Below, one piece after another: positions 1 to 8,413 of a stretch of DNA of 64,000 bases (position 1 is its first letter; each line of letters starts with the position of its first letter). The translations under genes and the position numbers were made by a program. The stretch lies in NCBI RefSeq assembly GCF_018228765.1, contig NZ_CP073695.1:558001-622000 (forward strand). Reading direction: 5' to 3'. This stretch comes from Halorubrum ruber. Lineage in GTDB: Archaea; Halobacteriota; Halobacteria; Halobacteriales; Haloferacaceae. The notes below the pieces were generated by a model, which worked only from the letters and a program-made list of their open reading frames with translations, had not been told where the DNA came from and ran no database searches.

Positions 1-587
1 ACCTCTCCGCGCTCCGGGCCACCGCGCGCAACGCGGGCGGCCTCACGGGCGAGGGAGAGCTCACACTCACCGTCGACAACGGCAGCGAGACGGGGTCGTG
101 GGGCGTTCGGCTCGCCCCTGACGAGTCCCGAACGTACGGGTTTGGCTCGGTGACCCCCGACCTCGACCCGGGGACCTACCCGTTCACCCTCCGGCTCGAC
201 GGCGACACTCACGGCGGGACGCTGATCGTCGAGAAGGACCCGGCGACGACGACGATCGAAGACGACGGGAACGGTTCCGACGCGAGCGCCCGGAACGGGA
301 CTGACGCGAGCGCCCGGAACGGGACCGATACCGGCGACGGCGACCCGACCGACACCAACGAGTCGGCCGACGGCAACGAGACCGACGGCAACGAGACGGA
401 CGGTTCGGCCGACAACGAGACCGACAGCACCGATAACGGAACCGACGCCGACGGACCGACGAACGACGCGCCTTCGGACGAACAGACCGGGGGTCCCGGC
501 CTGCTTCCGCTCCCGTTCGGGACCCGCGAGGCGCTCGGCGGCACGGTCCTCGTCGGCGCGGTCCACCTCCTCGGTCACTGGGTGTAG
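1..587 (+). CDS. C-terminal part of a secreted or surface protein (5' end outside window)
   Basis: An open frame enters from the left edge (codons begin at base 3) and stops at 585-587, so only about 194 residues are visible. The first part looks like a beta-sandwich of the kind that follows secreted haloarchaeal domains (segments such as LTLTVDNGSE and GTYPFTLRLDG). It is followed by a low-complexity linker rich in Thr, Asp, Asn, Glu and Gly (about residues 80-155) with many Asn-X-Thr/Ser sites, and a short hydrophobic end, GGTVLVGAVHLLGHWV, that could be a membrane anchor. It does not carry a clear PGF-CTERM motif. Function is not recognisable. It lies upstream of cheY on the same strand, separated by about 110 bases with a separate promoter. 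Confidence 0.6.
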   Translation, partial: LSALRATARNAGGLTGEGELTLTVDNGSETGSWGVRLAPDESRTYGFGSVTPDLDPGTYPFTLRLDGDTHGGTLIVEKDPATTTIEDDGNGSDASARNGTDASARNGTDTGDGDPTDTNESADGNETDGNETDGSADNETDSTDNGTDADGPTNDAPSDEQTGGPGLLPLPFGTREALGGTVLVGAVHLLGHWV

Positions 588-661
588 CGGCCGTTCGCTC
601 AGGCATCGACTGCGGCCGCGCCGCTCTGGTCCGTTCTCATCGCTGAGAACCGCGGGGGAGC

Positions 662-669
662 GATTAAGT
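662..669 (+). promoter_or_regulatory. TATA-like box upstream of cheY
   Basis: The AT-rich octamer GATTAAGT lies about 30 bases before the cheY ATG in an otherwise GC-rich gap. That spacing would give a very short leader, as is usual in haloarchaea. It is the best candidate promoter for the che-arl gene run. Confidence 0.45.
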
Positions 670-696
670 GATCGCTGCGCCCGGTTTCAGACAACA

Positions 697-1053
697 ATGG
701 CTACGCGGGTACTCATCGCCGACGACTCGGAGTTCATGCGGAACCTCCTCCGGGAGATCCTCGAAGGCGAGTTCGAGATCGTCGGGGAGGCGGAGAACGG
801 CGTGGAGGCGGTGAACATGTACGAGGAACACGGCCCGGACCTCGTGATGATGGACATCGTGATGCCGATCCGCGACGGGATCGAGGCGACCACGGAGATC
901 TTAGAAGAGAACCCGGACGCGACGGTGATCATGTGTACCAGCGTCGGGCAGGAGGAGAAGATGAAGGCGGCGATCAAGGCCGGCGCGGAGGGGTACATCA
1001 CGAAGCCGTTCCAGAAGCCGAACGTGCTCGACGCCATCGGCTCGGCGGTATAA
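697..1053 (+). CDS. cheY: chemotaxis response regulator CheY
   Basis: A single receiver domain of 118 residues, the normal CheY length. The acidic pocket (D9, D10), the phospho-acceptor D53 in the MMDIVMP segment, the switch Ser/Thr pair T81-S82 and the conserved K103 before Pro are all present. Phospho-CheY in archaea acts on the archaellum motor through adaptor proteins, notably ArlCE, which is encoded four genes downstream here. The stop codon overlaps the ATG of cheC by one base (TAATG), indicating co-transcription and probably translational coupling. Confidence 0.95.
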   Translation: MATRVLIADDSEFMRNLLREILEGEFEIVGEAENGVEAVNMYEEHGPDLVMMDIVMPIRDGIEATTEILEENPDATVIMCTSVGQEEKMKAAIKAGAEGYITKPFQKPNVLDAIGSAV

Positions 1054-2242
1054 TGCGCGTCGACGTCCGCGCGCTCGGCGCCTGTAACCGCCTCGCGGAG
1101 CAGGGGGCGAAACAGGCCGCCGGCGCGCTCTCGGACCTCACCGGGACCGACCTCGCGGTGGAGGTGACGGGCGCGAGCGTCGCGAGCGGCGAGGACCTCG
1201 CGGAGTCGTTCGCCGGCCGGGAGTCGATCGGCGTGAGCGTCGGCCTTCGCGGCGGGTTAGACGGCGAGGCGGTCCTCGCGTTCGACGCCGCCAACGTCGA
1301 CGCCCTGCTCTCGCTGCTCCCCGGGGGCAGTCGATGGAGCGGAGCGCGGTGACGGAGGTCGGCAACATCGCGCTCGGCGGGTTCCTCGACGGGTGGGCGA
1401 ACTACCTCGGCAAGGCGATCGACATGTCGCCGCCGCGCTACTTCGAGGCGGACGGCGCGGCGGTGCTGCCCGACGGCGCGCTCGCCGGCGACGGCGTGTT
1501 CCTCTTCGAGAGCCGTCTGGACGCGACGACGACGGACCTCGACTTCTCGATCTACATGCTGCCCGACTCGGGGCCGTTCCGCGACCTCATCGTCGGGAAG
1601 ACGGCGCCCGCGGCGACGGCCGGCGGCGAGGCGGACGGCGGCACTTCGAGCACGGCGGTGCCGTACGAGTCGCTGTCGACGTTCTCGTCGCTGGCGAAGA
1701 AGGGGTCGGCGAACGCCGCCGACAACATCGCGATGATGACCGGGTTAGAGACCAGCGTCGACGTGAGCCGGCTCCGGTTCGTCCCGCTCGCCGACGTGCC
1801 CGCGGAGGTCGGCACCGAGCCGCACGCGGGCACGGTGTTCGAGCTACAGGGCGAGCCGAGCGGTTACCTCGCCATCCTCTTCGAGGAGTCCTCGGCGGCG
1901 GCGGTCGCGGACGCAATGTTACCGATGGAGTCTGACGAACCCCTCGGCGACATGGCACAGAACGCGCTCTGCGAGCTCGGCAACGTGATGACGAGCGGGT
2001 TCATCGACGGGTGGGCGAACGTCCTCGGCACGTCGATCACCCACTCGCCGCCGGAGTTCGTCCACGACATCGGCGCGTCGACGATCAGCCCGCTCGTCGC
2101 GAAGCTGAGCGAGCGGCAGGACTACGGGTTCGTGATCGACACCGCGATCCAGACGGAGGGGATCCAGGCGCGCTGCGACGTGTACGCGCTCCCCGACGAG
2201 CGCGAACTGGCCCGGGCGCTCGACCGGCTCTCGGAGCCGTGA
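1053..2242 (+). CDS. cheC: CheY-P phosphatase CheC, two-domain, interrupted by a frameshift
   Basis: Two reading frames make up one CheC protein. The first begins at the ATG at 1053 (MRVDVRALGACNRLAEQG) and ends out of frame at 1352; the second carries MERSAVTEVGNIALGGF at 1334 onward to the stop at 2242. The break is at the CCCCGGGGG run (1319-1327); one added base there fuses the frames into about 396 residues. Both CheC active-site motifs (ExxN inside EVGN and ELGN, each followed by GF-DGWAN-LG) are intact. CheC removes phosphate from CheY and binds CheD. The alternative of two real proteins is unlikely because the split falls inside the first domain. A sequencing indel is the simplest explanation. 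Confidence 0.85.
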
Positions 2243-2826
2243 CCCGCTCGCTCTCCGACGATCGGCCGGACGAGCCGGCGGACCGAACGGAGAGCGGCGG
2301 GGACGCGGTCGCCGACGCCGAGCCGGCGACCGTCACCGGCGGCGCGGCTGGCGACGACCCCGGCCGGATCAAGGTCGGCGTGGGGGAACTGGCGGTCACG
2401 AGCGACGACGCGGTCCTGACGACCAGCGGGCTCGGCTCCTGCGTCGCGGTCGCGCTCGTCGACCAGCGGGCGGGCGTCCGCGGCCTCCTCCACGCCATGT
2501 TGCCCGCCGGGGAGGGACGAACGAAGGCGATCTCCCGGCCAGCGAAGTACGTCGATACCGGGATCGACTCGCTGATCGGGGCGCTCGACGACGCCGGCGC
2601 CGACCCCCGCCGCCTGGAAGCCCGAGTCGCCGGCGGCGCCGAGATGCTGGACCTCACCGACGCGGTCGGCCCGCGGAACGTCGAGCGCGTCGGCGAAGTG
2701 CTCGACGCCGCGGGCGTCCCCGTCGTCGCCAGCGACGTCGGCGACGCGGTGGGCCGGACCGTCCGGTTCGGGCCGGACGGCCGGCTCGTCGTCCGGGCCG
2801 CGGACGGCTTCGAACGAGCGATCTGA
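2239..2826 (+). CDS. cheD: chemoreceptor glutamine deamidase CheD
   Basis: 195 residues from a GTG at 2239 that overlaps the cheC stop (GTGA). An acidic, variable N-terminal extension of about 40 residues precedes the CheD core. The catalytic Cys68 in GLGSCVAVAL and His85 in RGLLHAML are visible, with the Thr/Ser residues of the TKAISRPAKY segment following. CheD deamidates Gln residues of methyl-accepting receptors and stimulates CheC. The cheC-cheD adjacency and overlap match their known complex. A later start would lose only the acidic extension. Confidence 0.92.
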   Translation: MTRSLSDDRPDEPADRTESGGDAVADAEPATVTGGAAGDDPGRIKVGVGELAVTSDDAVLTTSGLGSCVAVALVDQRAGVRGLLHAMLPAGEGRTKAISRPAKYVDTGIDSLIGALDDAGADPRRLEARVAGGAEMLDLTDAVGPRNVERVGEVLDAAGVPVVASDVGDAVGRTVRFGPDGRLVVRAADGFERAI

Positions 2827-2946
2827 CCGGACTGGGCCGTTCCGTCCCGGCTACGGCCCGTTTCCGCGTTCGATCGCGCTCCGATCTCTCCGTGCCCGTG
2901 CCCCTCAACCAGCGATGTACACGCTGCGCCGTGCTTTCTCATGGCT

Positions 2947-2954
2947 GATATTTT
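2947..2954 (+). promoter_or_regulatory. possible TATA box upstream of arlCE
   Basis: GATATTTT sits in the 169-base gap between cheD and arlCE, 42 bases before the arlCE ATG. It is the only AT-rich octamer in that gap and may give the arl genes a promoter of their own. Position-based inference only. Confidence 0.35.
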
Positions 2955-2995
2955 GAGGGGTGAATTGAAGTGGGTTCTGCGGGTGGTACACGGTA

Positions 2996-4912
2996 ATGGG
3001 CCTCGAACTACCGGTGTGGGGAGCTCCAACCGCCGCCTGGGCAGTCGCCACGCTGGGGCTCGTCGGTGCGAGCGTCCTCGACAGGTTCCTCGACGACGAC
3101 GGATCCGACGACGACGGTTCCGGAGGTATGGACGGCGACGACGATCCCTTCGGCGGCGACATGGGCGGCGGAGGGATGGGTGGCGGCATGGGCGGCGGCG
3201 GTGGCGGCGGAGGCGGCGACGGCTTCGACGACTTCGACGGCATGGACGAGTGGGACGACGAGTTCGACGACGGCGGCGGCGGTGGCGGCGGCGCGGCCAC
3301 CGACGAGCTGGAGAACCGGCTCGACGAGCTCGAAAACGAGGTCGCCTCGCTCTCCTCGACCGTCTCGACGGTCCGCTCGGAGAACGAGGAGATATCGAAC
3401 GCCGTCGACGACATCGAGGAGGACGTCCGCAACCTCCTCGACATCTACGAGATGGTCACCCGCGGTATCAACCCGTTCGTCGACGACTCCGGCGGCTTCG
3501 ACAGCGTCGCCGGCGGCGGCGAGGGCTCGTTCGGCATCTTCGACGACGAGGACGGCGGCGAGGAGGAGGACCTCGACGAGGACGTCGCGAACGCCGACGC
3601 GGACGGGTTCTTCGACGACGACCTCCTCGACGAAGAGGAGGAGGGAGACGAGTTCGACGACCTGGACGGCGACGCGGACGGCGACGACGAGTTCGACGAC
3701 CTCGACGACGATCTCGACGACGAGTTCGACGAACTGGACGACGACAGCACGGACGACGCCGCGTCCGAGACCGAAACGGCGGACGACGGAGACGACATGA
3801 ACGACGATGGAAAGAGTTTCAGCGAACTGAAAGAAGAGTACGACTCCGGGGAGGCCGACTGGGCCGAGGAGGGCGACGACGCCGCGGACGAGGACCCGTT
3901 CGAGGACGGGGACGACTCGTTCGCCGACCCCGGCGACGAACCCGACTCGTTCGACGACGCCGACGACGGTCTCGGAGGCGACGACCTCGGCGGCGTCGAG
4001 GACGACGGCGTCGACTTCGACGAACCGGTGGACCCCGGGCCGGCGGGCGGCGCGGCCGACCCGGATCCGGCGGGCGGCGCCGATCCGGAGCCGGCGCCCG
4101 ACCGCCGACCCGGCGGTGATCCCGCGGAAGCCTCCGGGGGCTTCGAGTACGTCGGGAAAGACGACCTCTCGAGCGGGAACGGCCGCGGCAAGCCGTACCT
4201 CACCGAGCTGCCCGGCGACTACGTCGGCGACCTCCTCGTGATGGAGTGGCTGGAGTTCCTCGTCTCCGAGAGCGACGTCACCGACGCGGTGCGCGCGATC
4301 AACTACTACGAGCGGATCGAGTGGATCGGGCCCGACGCCGCGGCGCGGCTCCGGGACTTCCTCTCCGGGTTCGGGACGATCGACCGCAACCTCGTCGACC
4401 GGCCGGGAACCGATCGGCTCGTCCGCGAGCACCACACCCGCAGCCTCCGGTACGTGACCCAGCTCAACGGCACCAACAGCCACACGGTCCTCTTAGACCG
4501 CTGGGACGACCTCGCCGGCGGCTCGATGGTCGGTGGCGGGCCCGTCAACGGGCGCCGCGGCGGCGGCCGCCGCGGCGGACGCGTCGATTCCGGTCGCGGC
4601 GGACGTGACGGGCGAGACGGGCGCGACGGCAGGAACGGCCGCGACGCGCGGAGCGACCTGCCGCCGGCCGAGCGGAACGGCCACGACGCCGGCGGGCGGG
4701 ACGCGCCAGACGAGCGCGAGCGACGCACGAACGGCGCAGACCGCGACGAGGCGAAGCGCGACGGCGCGGGACGCGAGGCGGACGCGGACCGCCGCGACGG
4801 CCACCGCGACGACCGGCGCGACCGGAACGGTTCCACGCGACCGATGAACGATCCGAATCCCCGTTCCGACCGCGCCGATCCGGCCGACGGAGGGTGGGGA
4901 GATGGGCGTTAG
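2996..4912 (+). CDS. arlCE: archaellum cytoplasmic hub protein ArlCE (FlaCE)
   Basis: 638 residues. After a short hydrophobic start come a Gly/Asp-rich stretch, a heptad-like coiled coil with the ArlC signature (about residues 101-165, ending EMVTRGINPFVDD), a very acidic low-complexity segment to about residue 395, and the ArlD/E domain (about 398-510, beginning KPYLTELPGDYVGDLLVMEW). The last 120 or so residues are a Gly/Arg/Asp-rich tail with GRRGGGRRGG and repeated GRD. ArlCDE proteins link the chemotaxis machinery to the ArlIJ motor on the cytoplasmic side. The long acidic block plus RG-rich tail makes this copy much longer than the domains need. The end overlaps arlF by 11 bases. Confidence 0.93.
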   Translation: MGLELPVWGAPTAAWAVATLGLVGASVLDRFLDDDGSDDDGSGGMDGDDDPFGGDMGGGGMGGGMGGGGGGGGGDGFDDFDGMDEWDDEFDDGGGGGGGAATDELENRLDELENEVASLSSTVSTVRSENEEISNAVDDIEEDVRNLLDIYEMVTRGINPFVDDSGGFDSVAGGGEGSFGIFDDEDGGEEEDLDEDVANADADGFFDDDLLDEEEEGDEFDDLDGDADGDDEFDDLDDDLDDEFDELDDDSTDDAASETETADDGDDMNDDGKSFSELKEEYDSGEADWAEEGDDAADEDPFEDGDDSFADPGDEPDSFDDADDGLGGDDLGGVEDDGVDFDEPVDPGPAGGAADPDPAGGADPEPAPDRRPGGDPAEASGGFEYVGKDDLSSGNGRGKPYLTELPGDYVGDLLVMEWLEFLVSESDVTDAVRAINYYERIEWIGPDAAARLRDFLSGFGTIDRNLVDRPGTDRLVREHHTRSLRYVTQLNGTNSHTVLLDRWDDLAGGSMVGGGPVNGRRGGGRRGGRVDSGRGGRDGRDGRDGRNGRDARSDLPPAERNGHDAGGRDAPDERERRTNGADRDEAKRDGAGREADADRRDGHRDDRRDRNGSTRPMNDPNPRSDRADPADGGWGDGR

Positions 4913-5375
4913 CGTCTCCGCGTCCACGGCCATCATCGTCGCGGGGCTGTTCTTCGCGTTCACGACGTTCTACCCCGTGGCGGCCAACGGGCTCGACCGC
5001 GTCTCGAACGCCCAAGAGGGCATTAACGAGCGCGCGCTGGAGCGGCAGAACACCGACTTCGCGGTGACGAACGCGACCTACGACGCCGACACCGAGACCC
5101 TCACCGTCAACGCCACCAACGAGGGGGCGGTCGGCCTCGTCGCTGGCGACGCGACGCTCGTCGTCGGCAACGAGTACGTCGACGTGGGCGGGGCGAACGC
5201 GGACACGACCGTCGACGGCGACGGCGACACCGCGCTCTGGCTCGGCGACGAGACGCTGTCGGTGAGGGTCACACAGGGCGAGACGGAGACGACGATCGAG
5301 GAGGGCACGCGGGTCGTCCTCGTCGTCGAGTCTGGCGTCCGCGACGCCGCGACCGTGACGGAGGTGAGCGCGTAG
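4902..5375 (+). CDS. arlF: archaellum stator-type protein ArlF
   Basis: 157 residues with one N-terminal membrane helix (ASTAIIVAGLFFAFTTFYPV) followed by a beta-rich extracytoplasmic domain. This is the layout of ArlF, which with ArlG anchors the rotating archaellum to the S-layer. The start overlaps the end of arlCE, and arlG begins directly after the stop codon, so the genes are tightly coupled. Confidence 0.92.
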   Translation: MGVSVSASTAIIVAGLFFAFTTFYPVAANGLDRVSNAQEGINERALERQNTDFAVTNATYDADTETLTVNATNEGAVGLVAGDATLVVGNEYVDVGGANADTTVDGDGDTALWLGDETLSVRVTQGETETTIEEGTRVVLVVESGVRDAATVTEVSA

Positions 5376-5873
5376 ATGGCCAGCGTTCCCGTCTCACATC
5401 TCATCCTGTTTATCGCGAGCCTCGTGATCGCCGCGGGTGTCGTCGGCACGATCACGACCGGCGTCGACCGCGTGAGCGCGGCCGTCGACGACGCCGGCCT
5501 CGACGCGACCGAGCAGCTCCGGACCGACGTGACGATCATCTCGGACCCCAGCGCGGGGGTGTACAACGCGAGCGGCGACCAGAACGTTACGCTGTTGATA
5601 AAGAACACCGGCACGTATCGGTTGGCGCCCGACGGCTCCGACCTCGACGTCGTCTTCGACGGCGCGTACGTCCGGCCGGACGCGCTCTCCGGGGAGCTGG
5701 TCTCTGCGGACGGCGCGAACGCGTGGAGCCGCGGCGACGTGTTGCGGCTCACGATCGACGTGAGCGAGCTCGAGGGGCAGGACGGGGGGCTCGTCGACGG
5801 CGACCACCGCGTCTACCTCACCGTGAACGGCGACGAGGAGCTGTTCCAGTTCCGCGTGGAGGGGGGTAACTGA
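5376..5873 (+). CDS. arlG: archaellum protein ArlG
   Basis: 165 residues: N-terminal membrane segment (SHLILFIASLVIAAGVVGTI) and a beta-sandwich domain resembling ArlF and archaellin C-terminal domains. ArlG polymerises and is capped by ArlF to form the pseudo-periplasmic stator. Its ATG immediately follows the arlF stop, and arlH starts one base after its own stop. Confidence 0.92.
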   Translation: MASVPVSHLILFIASLVIAAGVVGTITTGVDRVSAAVDDAGLDATEQLRTDVTIISDPSAGVYNASGDQNVTLLIKNTGTYRLAPDGSDLDVVFDGAYVRPDALSGELVSADGANAWSRGDVLRLTIDVSELEGQDGGLVDGDHRVYLTVNGDEELFQFRVEGGN

Positions 5874-5874
5874 G

Positions 5875-6624
5875 ATGCCCCACGACAACCTCCTCTCTCT
5901 CGGTCTCGGCGACCGCGACCGGCTCAACAAGGAGCTCGGTGGCGGTATCCCCCGCGGCAGCATCGTCCTCATGGAGGGCGACTACGGCGCGGGCAAAAGC
6001 GCCATCTCCCAGCGGTTCGCCTACGGACTCGTCCAAGAGGGGGCGTCGGTGACGATGATGTCGACGGAGCTCACCGTCCGCGGGTTCATCGACCAGATGC
6101 ACTCGCTGGAGTACGACATGGTGAAGCCCCTCTTACAGGAGGAGCTGCTTTTCCTCCACGCCGACTTCGACTCCGGCGGCGCGTTCTCCGACGGCGACGG
6201 CGAGCGCAAGGAGCTGCTGAAGCGACTGATGGAGGCCGAGGCGATGTGGAACTCCGACGTCGTCTTCCTCGACACGTTCGACGCCATCTTCCGGAACGAT
6301 CCCACCTTCGAGGCCTTGGTGCGGAAGAACGAGGAGCGGCAGGCCGCCTTAGAGATCATCTCCTTCTTCCGCGAGATCATCTCGCAGGGGAAGGTGGTCG
6401 TGCTCACCGTCGACCCCTCGGCGGTCGACGACGACGCGATCGGCCCGTTCCGGTCGATCGCGGACGTGTTCCTCCAGCTTGAGATGATCGAGGTCGGCAA
6501 CGACATCCGCCGGCAGATCAACGTGAAGCGCTTCGCGGGCATGGGCGAACAGGTCGGCGACACGATCGGGTTCTCGGTCCGGTCCGGAACCGGAATCGTC
6601 ATCGAGAGCCGCAGCGTCGCCTGA
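5875..6624 (+). CDS. arlH: archaellum KaiC-like ATPase ArlH
   Basis: 249 residues of the RecA/KaiC fold. The Walker A motif GDYGAGKS lies at residues 35-42 and a Walker B-like strand is seen in SDVVFLDTFDAIF. ArlH binds ATP and regulates ArlI at the base of the motor. The size is normal for the family and the gene sits in the canonical F-G-H-I-J order. Confidence 0.95.
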   Translation: MPHDNLLSLGLGDRDRLNKELGGGIPRGSIVLMEGDYGAGKSAISQRFAYGLVQEGASVTMMSTELTVRGFIDQMHSLEYDMVKPLLQEELLFLHADFDSGGAFSDGDGERKELLKRLMEAEAMWNSDVVFLDTFDAIFRNDPTFEALVRKNEERQAALEIISFFREIISQGKVVVLTVDPSAVDDDAIGPFRSIADVFLQLEMIEVGNDIRRQINVKRFAGMGEQVGDTIGFSVRSGTGIVIESRSVA

Positions 6625-6627
6625 CAC

Positions 6628-6720
6628 ATGACCCGCCGACGCACAGCCGGTCCGCGCGTGCGGACCGCGACCACGACGACCGGGTGTAGGCCCGCCACGA
6701 CGACCGGGTGTAGGACATGA
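6628..6720 (+). CDS. possible 30-codon leader ORF ahead of arlI
   Basis: The arlH-arlI gap holds an ATG-started frame of 30 sense codons whose TGA overlaps the arlI ATG (ATGA). It is Arg/Thr-rich and has no recognisable domain. It is built on a 20-base sequence (CCACGACGACCGGGTGTAGG, at 6671 and 6695) repeated with a 24-base period, which keeps the frame. It could couple translation of arlI to arlH or be chance; there is no protein-level evidence. Confidence 0.25.
   Translation: MTRRRTAGPRVRTATTTTGCRPATTTGCRT
6671..6714 (+). repeat. 20-bp direct repeat before arlI
   Basis: The sequence CCACGACGACCGGGTGTAGG occurs at 6671-6690 and again at 6695-6714. It looks like a recent slippage duplication in the spacer between arlH and arlI. 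Confidence 0.9.
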
Positions 6721-8390
6721 CCGAACACGGCACCGCCAAACCGTCCGAGGAGCTCCGCAAGGCGGCCATGCGGCGGCCGCACCTCCGGGAGCACCTCCGC
6801 GAGTTCAAACAGATCACGGGGGAGTTCCCGCAGTTCATCGAGGAGCCGAAAGACGAGTACGAGTCCGACCGGCCGAACGTCATCTACCCGGTCGGCGGCC
6901 CCATCTACAGCCACATCTACGGCGACCTCGGGCAGGACACGAAGTACTACGCCATCGAGCCGGAGGTGTCCGGCCCGCAGGCGGAGATCCTCAACGAGGT
7001 GAAAAACCGGCTGCTCACCGTGAGCGGCCAGCACACCGCGCCGGAGAACGAGGCGGAGTACGACGACCTCATCGAGGAGCTGTTAGAGGAGGTGACCCAC
7101 GTCGACGACAGTTCAACCGGCTGGCGTCGCGGGCTCTCGAAGCTGAAGAACTTCGGGAAGCTGTCGGTCACCGAGGAGACGTACGAGAACATCCGCTACC
7201 GGCTCAACCGCGACATCGTCGGGCTCGGCCCGCTCGAACCGGTGATGCGTGACCCGGCAAACGAGGACATTCATGTCATCGGCCCCAAGGAGTGTCACGT
7301 CGATCACGGCACCTACGGCATGCTGGAGACGACCGTCGACTTCGGCACCCCGAAGGAGTTCGACAACTGGCTGCGCAACATGGGCGAGCGGATCGGCGAC
7401 CCGCTCTCCGACTCCGACCCCATCGTCGACTCCACGCTGCCCGATGGGTCGCGTATCAACATCATCTACTCCGACGACGTCTCGCTGAAGGGCTCCTCGC
7501 TCACGATCCGGCAGGGCGAGGAGGTGCCGCTGTCGATCAACCAGATCACCAACTGGGGGACGCTCTCGCCCGAACTCGCGGCGTACCTCTGGCTCTGCCT
7601 CGAAAACGAGCAGACGGTGTTCGTGGTCGGGGAGACGGCGTCCGGGAAGACGACGACGCTGAACGCCATCCTCTCGTACATCCCGGACGACTCGAAGATC
7701 TACACCGCGGAGGACACCGCCGAGGTCATCCCGCCCCACAGCACCTGGCAGCAGCTGTTGACCCGCGAGGGCGGCGGCGAGGGCTCCTCCGATGTCGACA
7801 TGTTCGACTTAGTCGCCGCCGCGCTGCGGTCGCGCCCCGACTACATCATCGTGGGTGAGGTGCGGGGCGCCGAGGGACGCATGGCGTTCCAGGCGGCCCA
7901 GACCGGCCACCCGGTCATGCTGACGTTCCACGCGTCCGACATCGTCTCGATGATCCAGCGGTTCACCTCCGAGCCGATCAACGTCCCCGAGACGTTCATG
8001 GACAACGCCGACGTGGCGCTGTTCCAGAACCGCGTGAAACAGGGCGATCAGGTCCTGCGCCGCGTGACGAGCGTCCAGGAGATCGAGGGGTACTCCAAGG
8101 AGATGGAGGGGGTCGTCACCCGCGAGGTGTTCAGCTGGGACCCCGTCGAAGACGAGATCGTCTTTCAGGGGATGAACAACTCCTACGTGCTCGAAGAGCA
8201 GATCGCGACGCTGCTCGGGTACGCGGACACCCGCGACATCTACGACGACCTCGACTTCCGCGCGGAGCTGATCGAGCGGATGATTCAGGAGGGAATCCTC
8301 GGCTACCACGAGGTGAACGACGCGATCAACTCGTTCCAGCGCGACGGCGTCGAGGGGCTCCCCTTCGACATGCACCGGAACACGAGGTAG
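6717..8390 (+). CDS. arlI: archaellum motor and assembly ATPase ArlI
   Basis: 557 residues of the type II/IV secretion ATPase family. Walker A (GETASGKTT) is at about residues 305-313; the Asp box, Walker B and His box follow in DYIIVGEVRG and MLTFHAS. ArlI hydrolyses ATP to export archaellins and to turn the archaellum, in complex with ArlJ and ArlH. The N-terminal extension (to about residue 140) is the halophile-type acidic one. The start is the ATG overlapping the stop of the small preceding frame. Confidence 0.96.
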   Translation: MTEHGTAKPSEELRKAAMRRPHLREHLREFKQITGEFPQFIEEPKDEYESDRPNVIYPVGGPIYSHIYGDLGQDTKYYAIEPEVSGPQAEILNEVKNRLLTVSGQHTAPENEAEYDDLIEELLEEVTHVDDSSTGWRRGLSKLKNFGKLSVTEETYENIRYRLNRDIVGLGPLEPVMRDPANEDIHVIGPKECHVDHGTYGMLETTVDFGTPKEFDNWLRNMGERIGDPLSDSDPIVDSTLPDGSRINIIYSDDVSLKGSSLTIRQGEEVPLSINQITNWGTLSPELAAYLWLCLENEQTVFVVGETASGKTTTLNAILSYIPDDSKIYTAEDTAEVIPPHSTWQQLLTREGGGEGSSDVDMFDLVAAALRSRPDYIIVGEVRGAEGRMAFQAAQTGHPVMLTFHASDIVSMIQRFTSEPINVPETFMDNADVALFQNRVKQGDQVLRRVTSVQEIEGYSKEMEGVVTREVFSWDPVEDEIVFQGMNNSYVLEEQIATLLGYADTRDIYDDLDFRAELIERMIQEGILGYHEVNDAINSFQRDGVEGLPFDMHRNTR

Positions 8391-8413
8391 CGACGATGGG
8401 GGCGATCTAAGCG

